The notes: generated by a model from the letters alone, not told the origin. A DNA stretch of 64,000 nucleotides from Thermostichus sp047461615 (GCF_047461615.1 NZ_JANSHI010000008.1:1-64000), one strand, 5' to 3'. Shown: positions 8,539 to 17,688, counted from the first letter of the stretch. Translations and numbers: made by a program.

Positions 8539-9585
8539 ATGCGCTTATCGCGACGGCAGTTGGTTAACGCAGCTGTGTTGGGATCGGTAGCCTTGACAGT
8601 AGGCTCGCTGGGGCGTTCGGCTCGCGGCGCCAACCGGGAGGTCAACCTCTACACCTCTCGGCACTACAGCACAGATGAAAAACTATACGAACTTTTCAGA
8701 CAGAAAACGGGCATTAGGGTAAACTGGGTGCAGGGCAACGCCGACGAGATTCTCCAGCGCCTCCGCAGCGAGGGAGCCAACAGCCCCGCTGACATTTTCA
8801 TGACAGTAGATGTGGCCCGGCTGTGGCGAGCTCAAAACGAAGGCTTGTTTCAACCTATCCAGTCGGAGACGCTCGCTAAAAACATCCCAGAATCCCTGCG
8901 GGATCCGGAAGGCTACTGGTTCGGCCTGACCAAGCGGGCGCGAGTAATCATGTACAACAAGGACAAGGTGGATCCCAAGGAGCTGTCCACCTATGAGGAT
9001 CTCGCTAACCCCAAGTGGCGGGGCAAGGTGCTCACTCGCTCCTCCAGCAATGTGTACAGCCAGTCTCTGACGGCTTCGATCATCTTGGCGCACGGGATCC
9101 CGGAGACGGAAAAGTGGGCGCGGGGCTTGGTGGCCAACTTTGCGCGCCCGCCGGAGGGGGGAGATATTGATCAAATCAAAGCCGTAGCCGCTGGCGTAGG
9201 AGACGTGGCCCTGGTCAACTCCTACTATCTGGCGCGTTTGGTCAAATCCGACAAGCCTGAAGATCGCGCTGTAGCAGCGAAAATCGGCGTCTTCTTCCCC
9301 AACCAAAAGGATCGCGGCACTCACGTCAACATCAGCGGCGCCGGCATTCTGAAAACCGCTCCCAATAAAGAGGCTGCCATCCAGTTTCTGGAGTTTCTCT
9401 CCGGCCCGGAGGCGCAGGCCATCTTTGCCCAGAGCAACAACGAGTACCCGGTGCTGCCAGGGGCGGAGATCGACTCGGTAGTGGCCAGCTTTGGCACCTT
9501 CAAGGAAGACACGATCAACGCCGCCAGCATTGGCCGCCTTACCCCCGAGGCCCTGAAAGTCATGGATCGGGCTGGTTGGCGGTAA
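8539..9585 (+). CDS. futA: Ferric iron ABC transporter, periplasmic binding protein
   Basis: 348 aa. The ATG sits six bases after AGGAG; a TTG six bases earlier is less likely. The N-terminus MRLSRRQLVNAAVLG followed by a hydrophobic stretch is a twin-arginine-type signal. The mature start (REVNLYTSRHYSTDEKLYELF) and the paired tyrosines in VNSYYLARL match the FutA/IdiA family, which bind Fe3+ with tyrosine oxygens in the periplasm. The fused permease gene follows 58 bases later, consistent with a futA-futB pair. No ATPase gene (futC) is in the window. Tat export would allow folding before metal exposure, as proposed for Synechocystis FutA2. Confidence 0.9.
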   Translation: MRLSRRQLVNAAVLGSVALTVGSLGRSARGANREVNLYTSRHYSTDEKLYELFRQKTGIRVNWVQGNADEILQRLRSEGANSPADIFMTVDVARLWRAQNEGLFQPIQSETLAKNIPESLRDPEGYWFGLTKRARVIMYNKDKVDPKELSTYEDLANPKWRGKVLTRSSSNVYSQSLTASIILAHGIPETEKWARGLVANFARPPEGGDIDQIKAVAAGVGDVALVNSYYLARLVKSDKPEDRAVAAKIGVFFPNQKDRGTHVNISGAGILKTAPNKEAAIQFLEFLSGPEAQAIFAQSNNEYPVLPGAEIDSVVASFGTFKEDTINAASIGRLTPEALKVMDRAGWR

Positions 9586-9643
9586 GGGCTAGGTTCACCC
9601 AAAATGCCGGGGTTGCCGAGAGCCTTCTTCTTGGCTCCCCGGT

Positions 9644-11380
9644 ATGGCTAGATCAGATTTTTGCCAGCTCTCAGGAATTGCCATTGCAGTTGATGGGAAA
9701 GCTAGCTTGGCTAAATTCAAGAGCGCTTGGAGGCGATGGTTCAGCGGCTGGACGTTGCTGACCGTAGCCTTGACGGGCTTAATTTTGATTCCCACGCTAA
9801 CCGTGCTGCTCAGCCTCCTTGCCGACGAGCGGCAGGTTTGGGAGCATCTGGCTGACACGGTCTTGGGGCTATATGTGCGCAACAGCCTGCTGATAATGGC
9901 GGGGGTGGCGCTGGGAGTCATCCTGGTGGGCAGCGGCACCGCCTGGCTGGTGACGATGTGCGAGTTTTGGGGGCGGGCCTGGCTGGAGTGGATGCTGGTG
10001 TTGCCCCTGGCAGCCCCTACCTATGTGTTGGCCTATGCCTACACCGATTTTTTGCAAGTAACTGGGGGCTTCCAGATCTGGCTACGGCGGGTCACCGGCT
10101 GGGGGATCGGCGACTACTGGTTCCCCAACATTCGCTCGCTGGGGGGGGCAATCCTGCTGATGACGCTGACTCTTTACCCCTATGTGTATCTCTCGGCGCG
10201 GCTAGCTTTCCAGGAACAGTCGGTGGCCTGTTTGGAGGTGAGCCGTTCCCTAGGCTACGGGCCCTGGGCTAGCTTTTTCCGGGTGGCTTTGCCTCTGGCG
10301 CGGCCAGGGATCGTGGCTGGCTGCCTCCTAGCGTTGATGGAGACCCTGAACGATTTCGGCACCGTCAGCTACTTCGGGGTCGATACCTTTACCACCGGCA
10401 TCTACCGCACTTGGACGGCCCTCGGCAATCCGGTGGCAGCAGCTCAGCTCTCGGCGCTGCTGTTGCTGTGGGTGTTGCTGCTGATGGGCCTGGAGCAATT
10501 CTTGCGCCGGCGGGCGCGCTACTATCGCCAAGGGCTTAGGCCAGCTCTAGCCCGCTACCGTCTGCAGGGGATCCGAGCGGTGGGAGCGTGGCTAGCCTGT
10601 GGGATCCCAGTTGGGCTAGGCTTTGTCGTCCCCGCCCTTATCCTGCTCCAGATGACCCTGCGCCAGGGAGCGGTGGGCCGCCACTTTTGGAGCTACGCCC
10701 GGAATAGCCTTCTACTAGCCACCATCACAGCGGTGATTGCCGTTTCGGTGTCGGTGGTGGTGCTGTATGGGCTGCGGCTGCAGCGGGGATCCACCTGGAG
10801 CCTGCGGCTGGCAGTGCGCTTGTCTTCTTTAGGCTACGCGCTGCCAGGTATGGTGATTGCCGTGGGAGTTCTGCTTCCCCTAGGGCGACTGGATCAACTG
10901 CTGAGCTACTTGCGGCAGGTGCTCTTTCAGCAGCCGCCCGGTTTGGTTCTGAGCGGCACCATCGCCGCCCTGGTATTTGGCTATTTGGTGCGCTTTTTGG
11001 CAGTGGCTCTAGCCACCGTCGAGGCAACCCTGCTGCGCATCCCCCCCAGCCTGGACGAGGCAGCCCGCAGCCTGGGGCAGGGATCCCTGGGCACCCTGTG
11101 GCGAGTGCACCTGCCGCTGATGGGAGGCGGGATCTTGGGGGCAATGCTGCTGGTGTTTGTGGATGTCATGAAGGAGCTGCCAGCCACGATGGTGCTGCGG
11201 CCTTTTAACTTTGATACCCTGGCCGTTCACACCTACCGCATGGCTGCCGACGAACGCCTGGCCGAGGCCGGTGCCCCTGCTTTGGCAATTGTCTTGGTGG
11301 GGCTCTTGCCTGTCATCCTGCTCAACTCCCAAATGGCCCGGCAGCGTAACTTGTACTCTTCCGGACGGGAAGAGACCTAG
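9644..11380 (+). CDS. futB: Ferric iron ABC transporter permease (fused double domain)
   Basis: 578 aa, about 12 membrane segments in two homologous halves. Each half has an EAA-type loop for contact with the ATPase: about SRSLGYGPWASFFRVALPLARPG in the first half and ARSLGQGSLGTLWRVHLPLMGGG in the second. This is the fused FbpB/FutB architecture for Fe3+ uptake across the plasma membrane. The ATG start has no strong ribosome site; a TTG about 21 residues later is an alternative. The stop TAG is the right half of a CTAG whose complement is the stop of atpG, so the two convergent genes overlap by four bases. Confidence 0.85.
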   Translation: MARSDFCQLSGIAIAVDGKASLAKFKSAWRRWFSGWTLLTVALTGLILIPTLTVLLSLLADERQVWEHLADTVLGLYVRNSLLIMAGVALGVILVGSGTAWLVTMCEFWGRAWLEWMLVLPLAAPTYVLAYAYTDFLQVTGGFQIWLRRVTGWGIGDYWFPNIRSLGGAILLMTLTLYPYVYLSARLAFQEQSVACLEVSRSLGYGPWASFFRVALPLARPGIVAGCLLALMETLNDFGTVSYFGVDTFTTGIYRTWTALGNPVAAAQLSALLLLWVLLLMGLEQFLRRRARYYRQGLRPALARYRLQGIRAVGAWLACGIPVGLGFVVPALILLQMTLRQGAVGRHFWSYARNSLLLATITAVIAVSVSVVVLYGLRLQRGSTWSLRLAVRLSSLGYALPGMVIAVGVLLPLGRLDQLLSYLRQVLFQQPPGLVLSGTIAALVFGYLVRFLAVALATVEATLLRIPPSLDEAARSLGQGSLGTLWRVHLPLMGGGILGAMLLVFVDVMKELPATMVLRPFNFDTLAVHTYRMAADERLAEAGAPALAIVLVGLLPVILLNSQMARQRNLYSSGREET

Positions 11381-12321
11381 AGGGCCTCGGCACCTGCCAC
11401 CACCTCGAGGATCTCCTGGGTAATGGCCGCTTGCCGAGCTTTGTTGTAAGCAAGGGTGAGGGTACGGATAAGCTCAGTGGCGTTGTCGCTGGCATTGCTC
11501 ATAGCTGTCATCCGGGCCGCCAGCTCGCTGGCTGCTGCCTCCTGCAGAGCCCTCAGCAATTGATTGTTCAGGTACAGAGGCAGGAGCGCATCCAGGATTT
11601 GCACGGGATCCTGCTCGAAGATCATGTCCGGCGGCGGGGCTGAGACAGGAGCAACGATCTTGCTGCGCTCGACGGTAAACTCTCCCCCCCGCACCAGCAG
11701 GTTAAAGATCTCGTCGTCGCGAGCAGCCAGGCGCGTAGGGTCTAGAGGCAGCAGGGATTGCACCACTGGCCGCGAGCTAATCAGGGAGACAAAGCGGGTG
11801 TAGATGAGCTCCACCTTATCCACCTTCTCGGAGAGGAAAGCGGAGAGCAGCTCATCCCCAATTTGAGCGGCTTCAGCGGCAGTGGGGATCTGCGGCAGAT
11901 TCACGTAGGTCTTGGCGATAGGGGCAGAGCGCCGCTGAAAATACTGCACCGCCTTGCGGCCTACCAGGTAAAGCTGCACCTGCTGCCCTGTTTCCTGCAG
12001 CTCGCCCACTCGCTCTTCAGTACGCTTGATAACGTTGGCGTTGTAGGGGCCACACAGACCCCGATCCCCGGCCACCACTAGCAGGCCCACTGTTGCCACA
12101 GGGCGCTGCTTTAGCAAGGGCAGCTCGACATTTTCCAGCCGCAGCCGCGTCTGCAGCCGATAGAAAACCTGGGCCAGGCGATTGGCAAAGGGACGGGTAG
12201 CCATCACCTGCTCCTGAGCCCGCCGCACCCGCGCTGCCGCCACCAGGCGCATGGCCTCCGTGATTTTACGGGTGTTCTTCACTGCCTTGATGCGATCCCG
12301 AATTGGCTTTAGCTTGGCCAT
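11377..12321 (-). CDS. atpG: ATP synthase F1 gamma subunit
   Basis: 314 aa. It carries the conserved N-terminal helix (PIRDRIKAVKNTRKITEAMR) and the C-terminal helix ending NASDNATELIRTLTLAYNKAR, which together form the coiled-coil rotor axle within alpha3beta3. Length is that of cyanobacterial and chloroplast gamma, longer than proteobacterial forms, consistent with the extra regulatory segment (about 195-235). It is the last gene of the atp cluster, 26 bases after atpA with a GAGAGAGGG ribosome site. Beta and epsilon genes are absent, as usual for the separate cyanobacterial atpBE locus. Confidence 0.95.
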   Translation of the reverse strand: MAKLKPIRDRIKAVKNTRKITEAMRLVAAARVRRAQEQVMATRPFANRLAQVFYRLQTRLRLENVELPLLKQRPVATVGLLVVAGDRGLCGPYNANVIKRTEERVGELQETGQQVQLYLVGRKAVQYFQRRSAPIAKTYVNLPQIPTAAEAAQIGDELLSAFLSEKVDKVELIYTRFVSLISSRPVVQSLLPLDPTRLAARDDEIFNLLVRGGEFTVERSKIVAPVSAPPPDMIFEQDPVQILDALLPLYLNNQLLRALQEAAASELAARMTAMSNASDNATELIRTLTLAYNKARQAAITQEILEVVAGAEAL

Positions 12322-12347
12322 AACCCTCTCTCTTGTTGGATCTGCCC

Positions 12348-13868
12348 CTAGGCTGCCTGAGCTACAAAGCTTTGCTTGAACTCTGCAATGGCGGTTTTTA
12401 GGATCTCTTCCGCCTCCTCGGTAAGCTGCTTGGTGGAGAGGACAATCTCGCCATATTTGGGATGGGCGGTGCTCAAGTAGGACAGCAGGCCCTGCTTGAA
12501 GCTGGAGACCTTCTCTAGCGGGATGTCGTCCAGGTAGCCCTGCGTTCCCGCATAGATAATGGCTACTTGCTGGTCCAAAGACAGGGGCGAATATTGGGGC
12601 TGCTTGAGGATCTCCTGCAGCCGTTGGCCGCGGGCCAGTTGCTTTTGGGTGGCCTCATCCAAGTCGGAGGCAAACTGGGCAAAGGCTTCCAGATCCCGAT
12701 ACTGCGCCAGTTCCACCTTCAGGGAGCCAGCGACCTTCTTCATGGCCTTGGTTTGCGCCGCCGAGCCAACGCGGCTAACGGAAATGCCAATGTTGATGGC
12801 TGGGCGAATGCCAGCGTTGAACAGATCCGACTCCAGGAAGATCTGGCCGTCGGTAATGGAGATAACGTTGGTGGGAATGTAGGCCGACACGTCATTGGCC
12901 TGGGTTTCCACAATCGGCAGGGCGGTCATGGATCCCTCGCCCAATTGGCGGTTGAGCTTGGCTGCCCGTTCCAGTAGCCGCGAGTGCAGATAGAACACAT
13001 CGCCCGGATAGGCTTCCCGACCGGGGGGACGGCGCAACAGCAGCGACATCTGGCGGTAGGCTACTGCCTGCTTGGACAGGTCGTCGTAGACCACCAGGGT
13101 GTGCTTGCCTTGGTACATGAAGTATTCGGCAATGGTGGCCCCGCAGTAAGGAGCCAGCCACTGTAGGGGGGCCGGGCTGTCGGCGCCAGCAGCCACCACG
13201 ATGCTATAGTCCATTGCCCCCCGCTCGGTTAGGATGTTCACCACCTGGGCGATGTTGCTCTGCTTCTGGCCGATGGCCACATAGATGCAAATGACGTCCT
13301 GTCCTTTTTGGTTGAGGATGGTGTCGACCGCAAGGGTGGTCTTACCCGTTTGGCGGTCGCCGATAATGAGCTCCCGCTGTCCCCGCCCAATGGGGATCAA
13401 GGCGTCGATGGCCGTGATGCCGGTCTGGAGCGGCTCATACACCGAGCGGCGGTCAATGATGCTGGGAGCTGGGGACTCAATGAGGCGAGTCTCGGTGCAG
13501 TGAATCGGCCCTTTGCCGTCGAGGGGATTGCACAAGGGATCGACCACGCGGCCCAGCAGGGCTTCCCCTACGGGAATGCTGGCAATTCTGCCTGTGGCCT
13601 TGACGGTAGAGCCTTCTTGGATGTTACGGCCGTCGCCAATCAGCACGGCGCCGACGTTGTCCTCCTCGAGGTTGAGAGCAATGCCCAGCGTGCCATCCTC
13701 AAACTCCAGCAGCTCACTGGCCATCACCTTCTCCAAGCCATAGATGCGGGCAATGCCGTCTCCTACCTGCAGAACCGTGCCGACATTGGAGACCTGCATC
13801 TCCCGGTTGTACTGCTCGATCTGCTGCTTGATGATGGTGCTAATCTCATCTGGGCGAATGGTAGGCAT
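12348..13868 (-). CDS. atpA: ATP synthase F1 alpha subunit
   Basis: 506 aa, normal family length. The P-loop GDRQTGKT lies at residues 170-177, with the SNIAQVVNILTERGAMDYSIV region and the alpha-type C-terminus ending VAQAA. It binds non-exchangeable nucleotide and forms the catalytic sites with beta at the thylakoid or plasma membrane. The open frame extends 35 codons upstream into atpH, but the chosen ATG is preceded by GAGAGG and gives the standard MPTIRPDEIS start. It lies 37 bases after atpH. Confidence 0.96.
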   Translation of the reverse strand: MPTIRPDEISTIIKQQIEQYNREMQVSNVGTVLQVGDGIARIYGLEKVMASELLEFEDGTLGIALNLEEDNVGAVLIGDGRNIQEGSTVKATGRIASIPVGEALLGRVVDPLCNPLDGKGPIHCTETRLIESPAPSIIDRRSVYEPLQTGITAIDALIPIGRGQRELIIGDRQTGKTTLAVDTILNQKGQDVICIYVAIGQKQSNIAQVVNILTERGAMDYSIVVAAGADSPAPLQWLAPYCGATIAEYFMYQGKHTLVVYDDLSKQAVAYRQMSLLLRRPPGREAYPGDVFYLHSRLLERAAKLNRQLGEGSMTALPIVETQANDVSAYIPTNVISITDGQIFLESDLFNAGIRPAINIGISVSRVGSAAQTKAMKKVAGSLKVELAQYRDLEAFAQFASDLDEATQKQLARGQRLQEILKQPQYSPLSLDQQVAIIYAGTQGYLDDIPLEKVSSFKQGLLSYLSTAHPKYGEIVLSTKQLTEEAEEILKTAIAEFKQSFVAQAA

Positions 13869-13905
13869 GGCAGTCCTCTCAGGAAAGGGGATCTCAAAAC
13901 TTAAG

Positions 13906-14454
13906 CTAGCTGAGCTGCAGCGCCAGCCGGCGCAACTGGCCGCGCAAGCTGAGGTCAATGACCTGGGAGCCAATCTTGAGGATCACTCCGCCTAGCACCG
14001 TGGGATCTTGGCTAATCTGCAGCTCCACGCTGCTAGCTTGCGTGAAGTCCTTCACCCGCTCCCGGATGGATTGCTGCTGGGCTTCGGTCAAGGGCACTGC
14101 GGCGGCTACCTCCGCAAGAACAATGTTTTGCAGTTTCCGCTGCAGCTCCAAGAAACGCTGACAGAGAGCCCCAAGGAACATGATGCGGCGGCGGTCGGTC
14201 AACAGCTGAAGGGCGTTGAGCAGCAGCGGGTGGATCTGATCGGCAAACACCTGCTGCAGAAGGTTTTTCTTGGCTTCCGTCTTCACCAGGGGGCTAGCCA
14301 GAAACTGGCCCAGCTCCGGCGTGGCCTGCAAAACGGCGGCAATAAAGCGCACATCGGCGGTAAAGGTGTCTAGCAACCCCTGTCCAGAAGCCAGAGAAAC
14401 CAAGGCCTCGGCGTAGGGATCCACTACCCTAAGAGCCATTTTCCGGTTCAGCAT
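13906..14454 (-). CDS. atpH: ATP synthase F1 delta subunit
   Basis: 182 aa. It has the OSCP/delta pattern: an N-terminal helical domain (DPYAEALVSLASGQGLLDTF), then a C-terminal ILKIGSQVIDLSLRGQLRRL motif typical of the family. It forms the peripheral-stalk cap between alpha and the b/b' dimer. The chosen ATG has AGGAG about 11 bases upstream; a second in-frame ATG five codons on lacks any site. It sits between atpF and atpA in the cyanobacterial order. Confidence 0.93.
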   Translation of the reverse strand: MLNRKMALRVVDPYAEALVSLASGQGLLDTFTADVRFIAAVLQATPELGQFLASPLVKTEAKKNLLQQVFADQIHPLLLNALQLLTDRRRIMFLGALCQRFLELQRKLQNIVLAEVAAAVPLTEAQQQSIRERVKDFTQASSVELQISQDPTVLGGVILKIGSQVIDLSLRGQLRRLALQLS

Positions 14455-14479
14455 GGGTTTCCGTTTCTCCTGAACTCAC

Positions 14480-15007
14480 CTAGCGGGCAAGCATTTGGAT
14501 CCCTTGCTCAATGAGGCGATGGTGAATCTGCTCATTGAGGTGTTGCGGCAGCTCCTGTTCCACCTTGCGCAGCGCTTGGCGAACAATTTGGCGGCGCAGC
14601 TCTTGGAGAATTTGCTCTTGCTCGGCGGCAAGATCCCTTGCCGCTTTGGCGCGCAGCCGTTCGATCTCCTGCTCCACCTGCTGCAACAGCTCCTGACGGC
14701 GGGCCTCTGCGCTAGCTTCCGCCTGACGGCGAATGCGCTCTGCTTCCTGCTGGGCCTGTGCCAGCTTTTGCTGTTCCTCCGCCAGCCTCTCGAGGGCTTC
14801 CTGCTTGCGCTGCTCCGCCTGCCGCAGCTCTTCGAGGATGCTTTCCCGCCGCTTGGCCAGCGCTTCCCCCACCACTCGGCGACCCAAGAGGTACAGCAAA
14901 GTTAGGATAATGGCGATGTTGATGAGGTTGCTTTCTAGAACCGCCTCGAGGATCCCTGGCTCAGCCACGGCCAAAAGCCAAGCGGGCATCCAGCTAAACC
15001 CTAGCAT
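14480..15007 (-). CDS. atpF: ATP synthase F0 subunit b
   Basis: 175 aa. One membrane segment near the N-terminus (INIAIILTLLYLLG, about 29-42) is followed by a long charged coiled coil (about 50-160) that dimerises with b' as peripheral stalk. The adjacent in-frame GTG one codon upstream is equally placed relative to GGGGAG, so the start could be 15010. It lies 36 bases after the b' gene and 25 before atpH. Confidence 0.92.
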   Translation of the reverse strand: MLGFSWMPAWLLAVAEPGILEAVLESNLINIAIILTLLYLLGRRVVGEALAKRRESILEELRQAEQRKQEALERLAEEQQKLAQAQQEAERIRRQAEASAEARRQELLQQVEQEIERLRAKAARDLAAEQEQILQELRRQIVRQALRKVEQELPQHLNEQIHHRLIEQGIQMLAR

Positions 15008-15043
15008 CACAAGCTACTCCCCAGGGAACGTTTAACCAGCCAC

Positions 15044-15517
15044 TCAACGGACGCTGCCTAGCAACTTCTCGGTAATCTGGGCGGCGATGGCCTCCACTTG
15101 CTGCTGCAGCTGTTCAAGGGCTGCTTGCTTTTCCTGCTCAACCTGCCGCCGCGCCGCTTCCAGCTTGGCTTGGATCTCTGCCTGAGCTGCCGCCAGCTTC
15201 TCTAAACGGATGCGAGCAGCAGCCGCTTCCGCCTCGGCAATCACGGCCTGCGCCTGTAGGCGAGCTCGGCTAATCTCTGCCTCGTACTCTTGGGCCAGGG
15301 CCGTTGCCTTCTCTAACCGCTCCTGGGCTTCCGCCTGGGTGGAGCGGATGTAGTCGTTGCGGCTGTCAATAACCCGAGTAACCGGCTCGTAGAAGAGAGA
15401 GTTAAGCACGGCTACCAACAACAGAAATTGAATGGCGATGATGGGCAGGGTGGCATCCAAGTCGAAGAGACCATTTTTCTCGGCGGCCTCGACGGCCAAA
15501 AGGGCTGAGGAGAGCAT
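15044..15517 (-). CDS. atpF': ATP synthase F0 subunit b' (b prime)
   Basis: 157 aa. The start NGLFDLDATLPIIAIQFLLLVAVLNSLFY gives one membrane span with the DATLP and FYEPV motifs typical of b', then a coiled coil rich in Ala, Glu and Gln. Photosynthetic bacteria carry this second b-type gene, and the heterodimer b/b' forms the stator stalk. A GAGG lies four bases ahead of the ATG. The gene (also called atpG or atpX in older cyanobacterial naming) sits between atpE and atpF. Confidence 0.92.
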   Translation of the reverse strand: MLSSALLAVEAAEKNGLFDLDATLPIIAIQFLLLVAVLNSLFYEPVTRVIDSRNDYIRSTQAEAQERLEKATALAQEYEAEISRARLQAQAVIAEAEAAAARIRLEKLAAAQAEIQAKLEAARRQVEQEKQAALEQLQQQVEAIAAQITEKLLGSVR

Positions 15518-15610
15518 GGGGCCTCAGGGACAAAAACGGGATTCTGAGCTGAAGCAAGACTAGGGGGCAAGCCGGCAGGGACTGTCCAGACTGCCCCCAA
15601 GACGACAGCA

Positions 15611-15865
15611 CTAGGAGGCGAAGGGGTTAGCAAACAAAAGCACCAGCGCCACCACCAAGCCGTAGATGGTCAGAGCTTCCATGAAGGCCAGGCTGATCAA
15701 CAGGCTGCCGCGGATCTTATCTTCCGCCTCTGGCTGGCGGGCCAGCCCCTCCATGGCCGCAGCAGCAGCATTCCCTTGGCCCAGCCCTGGACCCAGGGAT
15801 CCCAAACCAATAGCCAGAGCAGCAGACAAAACAGAGGCAGCAGAGGTTAACGAATCCATAGCCAT
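15611..15865 (-). CDS. atpE: ATP synthase F0 subunit c
   Basis: 84 aa, two membrane helices joined by the polar RQPEAEDKIRG loop. The ion-carrying glutamate is in FMEALTIYGLV of helix 2, as in proton-type cyanobacterial c rings. Helix 1 has GPGLGQGNAAAAAMEG, where many relatives have TASGGAVEG. The chosen ATG has GAGGAG nine bases upstream; the family-typical MDSLT start is two codons downstream with poor spacing. A long open frame continues upstream but is not protein-like. Confidence 0.93.
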   Translation of the reverse strand: MAMDSLTSAASVLSAALAIGLGSLGPGLGQGNAAAAAMEGLARQPEAEDKIRGSLLISLAFMEALTIYGLVVALVLLFANPFAS

Positions 15866-16086
15866 CGTGAGATTCTCCTCGTCGTTACAGAACAGAAGTA
15901 GGCACGACTGCAACAGCGCCTTTGGTTTGAGGTGATCTGGCTGGAGTATCCGAGCCGATCGCCCCCTTGTCGGCGACCTCTGGGCACAGGCCCTCGGCCC
16001 CAACAAACCTTACCAAGCCCCGGCAACAACCCCCGGAAGAGGTGGGGAGAGCTGAGCGCCCCAGCCCTCGCCGACTCCTCGGCAGC

Positions 16087-16839
16087 TCAATCGTGGTGAT
16101 CCCCACCCCCATGGCCTTCCAGCGCCTCTCCAATGTAAGCCGCCGAGAGGGTTGCGAAGATTAAAGCCTGAATGGCTCCGGTAAACAGGAACAGGATCAT
16201 CACCGGCACCGGGATCAACAAGGGCACCAGCAACACCAACACCGCAATCACCAGCTCCTCGGCCAAGATGTTGCCAAACAGACGGAAGCTTAGGGAGAGG
16301 GGCTTGGTGAAATCTTCTAGAACGTTGATGGGCAACAGAACCGGCGTGGGCTCGATGTACTTTTTAAAGTAGGACAGCCCCCGCTTGCTGATGCCGGCCA
16401 CGAAATACATGATACTGGTAAGCAGCGCCAAGCCGGCAGTGGTGTTGATGTCGTTGGTGGGAGAAGCCAGCTCCCCTTCCGGCAAGGGGATCAACTTCCA
16501 GGGGAAAAGATTCCCCATCCAGTTGGAGACAAAAATAAACAGAAACAAGGTGCCAACATAGGGCACCCAGGGCCGGAAGTTTTTCTCGCCAATCTGGGCA
16601 CGGGCAATGCTTTGCACAAATTCCAAAACATACTCAACAAAGTTCTGCAAGCCAGCGGGCTCCCGCTGCAGTTGACGAGTGCCCAGCAGCACCACCGTCA
16701 AAATTAGGGCAATGGCAATCCAACTGGTAATCAGAACCTGGCCGTGGACCGTAAACTTGCCCAGGTGCCAGTAGAGGTGATGGCCAACCTCAAGCTCTGC
16801 TAGGAGAAAAGGCGAGGAGAAGGACGGGCTCATAAGCAT
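16087..16839 (-). CDS. atpB: ATP synthase F0 subunit a
   Basis: 250 aa, five to six membrane spans. Key regions: GNLFPWKLIPLPEGELASPTND, then LSLSFRLFGNILAEELV carrying the essential half-channel Arg (SFRLFGN), and IQALIFATLSAAYIGEALEGH near the C-terminus. It forms the proton half-channels against the c ring. No clear ribosome site is present. Its ATG overlaps the atpI stop as TGATG, suggesting translational coupling. The C-terminus is His/Asp-rich (GGGDHHD). Confidence 0.95.
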   Translation of the reverse strand: MLMSPSFSSPFLLAELEVGHHLYWHLGKFTVHGQVLITSWIAIALILTVVLLGTRQLQREPAGLQNFVEYVLEFVQSIARAQIGEKNFRPWVPYVGTLFLFIFVSNWMGNLFPWKLIPLPEGELASPTNDINTTAGLALLTSIMYFVAGISKRGLSYFKKYIEPTPVLLPINVLEDFTKPLSLSFRLFGNILAEELVIAVLVLLVPLLIPVPVMILFLFTGAIQALIFATLSAAYIGEALEGHGGGDHHD

Positions 16840-17369
16840 CAGGAAGAGGAAGATAAACGGCTCAACGTCTGGACGAGGTAGATGAGCAGGGTGACCTTAT
16901 ACGTCATAAACCCAAAGAAGATGGGCAAAATCTGTAGGGACTTTACCTTCGCAGCCAAAACCATCAGCCCAACAAACAGAGCTAGGCGCGTCACCCCTAA
17001 GCGGCTGCGAGTTTTGCCCAGCTCTGCCACGCTGCGGCCCAGCATGCGCAGATAGACTACGCCGACCATTGCCCCTAGCAAGTAGTTGCCTGCAACCCCT
17101 GGTGAGTAAACCAAGGCCAACCCCAGGGCAATGGCCAGGCTCACGCTAAGGGTAACTAGCGCCAGCCATAACTGCAGTGCCGCATAGCTTCTGCCCACTG
17201 TCCCCTCGCGAGAGGTTGGCTCTGGCTGCAGCGAAGCTTGGCAACCCCTCTCCTCCTCATCGTTTTGAGAAAGGGGCACGTCCTCTAGAGGAGGCAAGGG
17301 CCTGGGCTTCCACTGGGCTGCCTTCCAGCGGCTGGGACTGTGGGAGAGAAGTCTGAAAGAAGGGGACAT
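16839..17369 (-). CDS. atpI: ATP synthase protein I, CGL160-like, first gene of the atp cluster
   Basis: 176 aa. A soluble N-terminal part of about 60 residues, Pro-rich (KPRPLPPLEDVPLS) and acidic, precedes four hydrophobic segments with the AtpI/CGL160 signature GNYLLGAMVGVVYLRMLGRS and LPIFFGFMTYKVTLLIY. AtpI helps c-ring assembly; chloroplast CGL160 has a similar membrane part with an N-terminal extension that contacts F1. The extension here suggests the CGL160-type layout, which is inference. It overlaps atpB by one base (TGATG). The gene heads the minus-strand cluster, with its promoter in the 319-base gap. Confidence 0.85.
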   Translation of the reverse strand: MSPSFRLLSHSPSRWKAAQWKPRPLPPLEDVPLSQNDEEERGCQASLQPEPTSREGTVGRSYAALQLWLALVTLSVSLAIALGLALVYSPGVAGNYLLGAMVGVVYLRMLGRSVAELGKTRSRLGVTRLALFVGLMVLAAKVKSLQILPIFFGFMTYKVTLLIYLVQTLSRLSSSS

Positions 17370-17688
17370 GGAAGCGGGATTCCTACCTCTTAGGGGTTGG
17401 CCTTAACCCAAAATACCATGGCTGAGTAACAATACTTAACACGCCAGGCCAAACCAAGGCCCTAGGAAACTCCCATCTGCCCTCCAGAAAGACGGCTGGC
17501 CCACGAGGTGTTCCTCTAAGAATCTACCACCTTCCTGGATGGGCAATGTCAAGAATTGGAAAACTTTCCAAAGGCCTGCGGCGTAAAGTCTTGGGGAGGG
17601 GTAGTTAGGAACTTGTAATATCCTGTAACCCTGGGGAATCTCGCTGCGGATCCCAGCATACTAGGGTCAGGAAGGAGAGAAGGAGAGG
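17370..17688. other. Divergent intergenic region, atpI promoter side
   Basis: 319 bases between the divergent starts of atpI and the next gene. It is more AT-rich than its neighbours around 17400-17450, where the minus strand reads GTTAAGTATTGTTAC, a plausible atp promoter zone. On the plus strand TAATAT (17616-17621) is a possible -10, with TTGGGG at 17591-17596 as a poorly spaced -35. I see no small gene, repeat or clear terminator. Confidence 0.5.
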
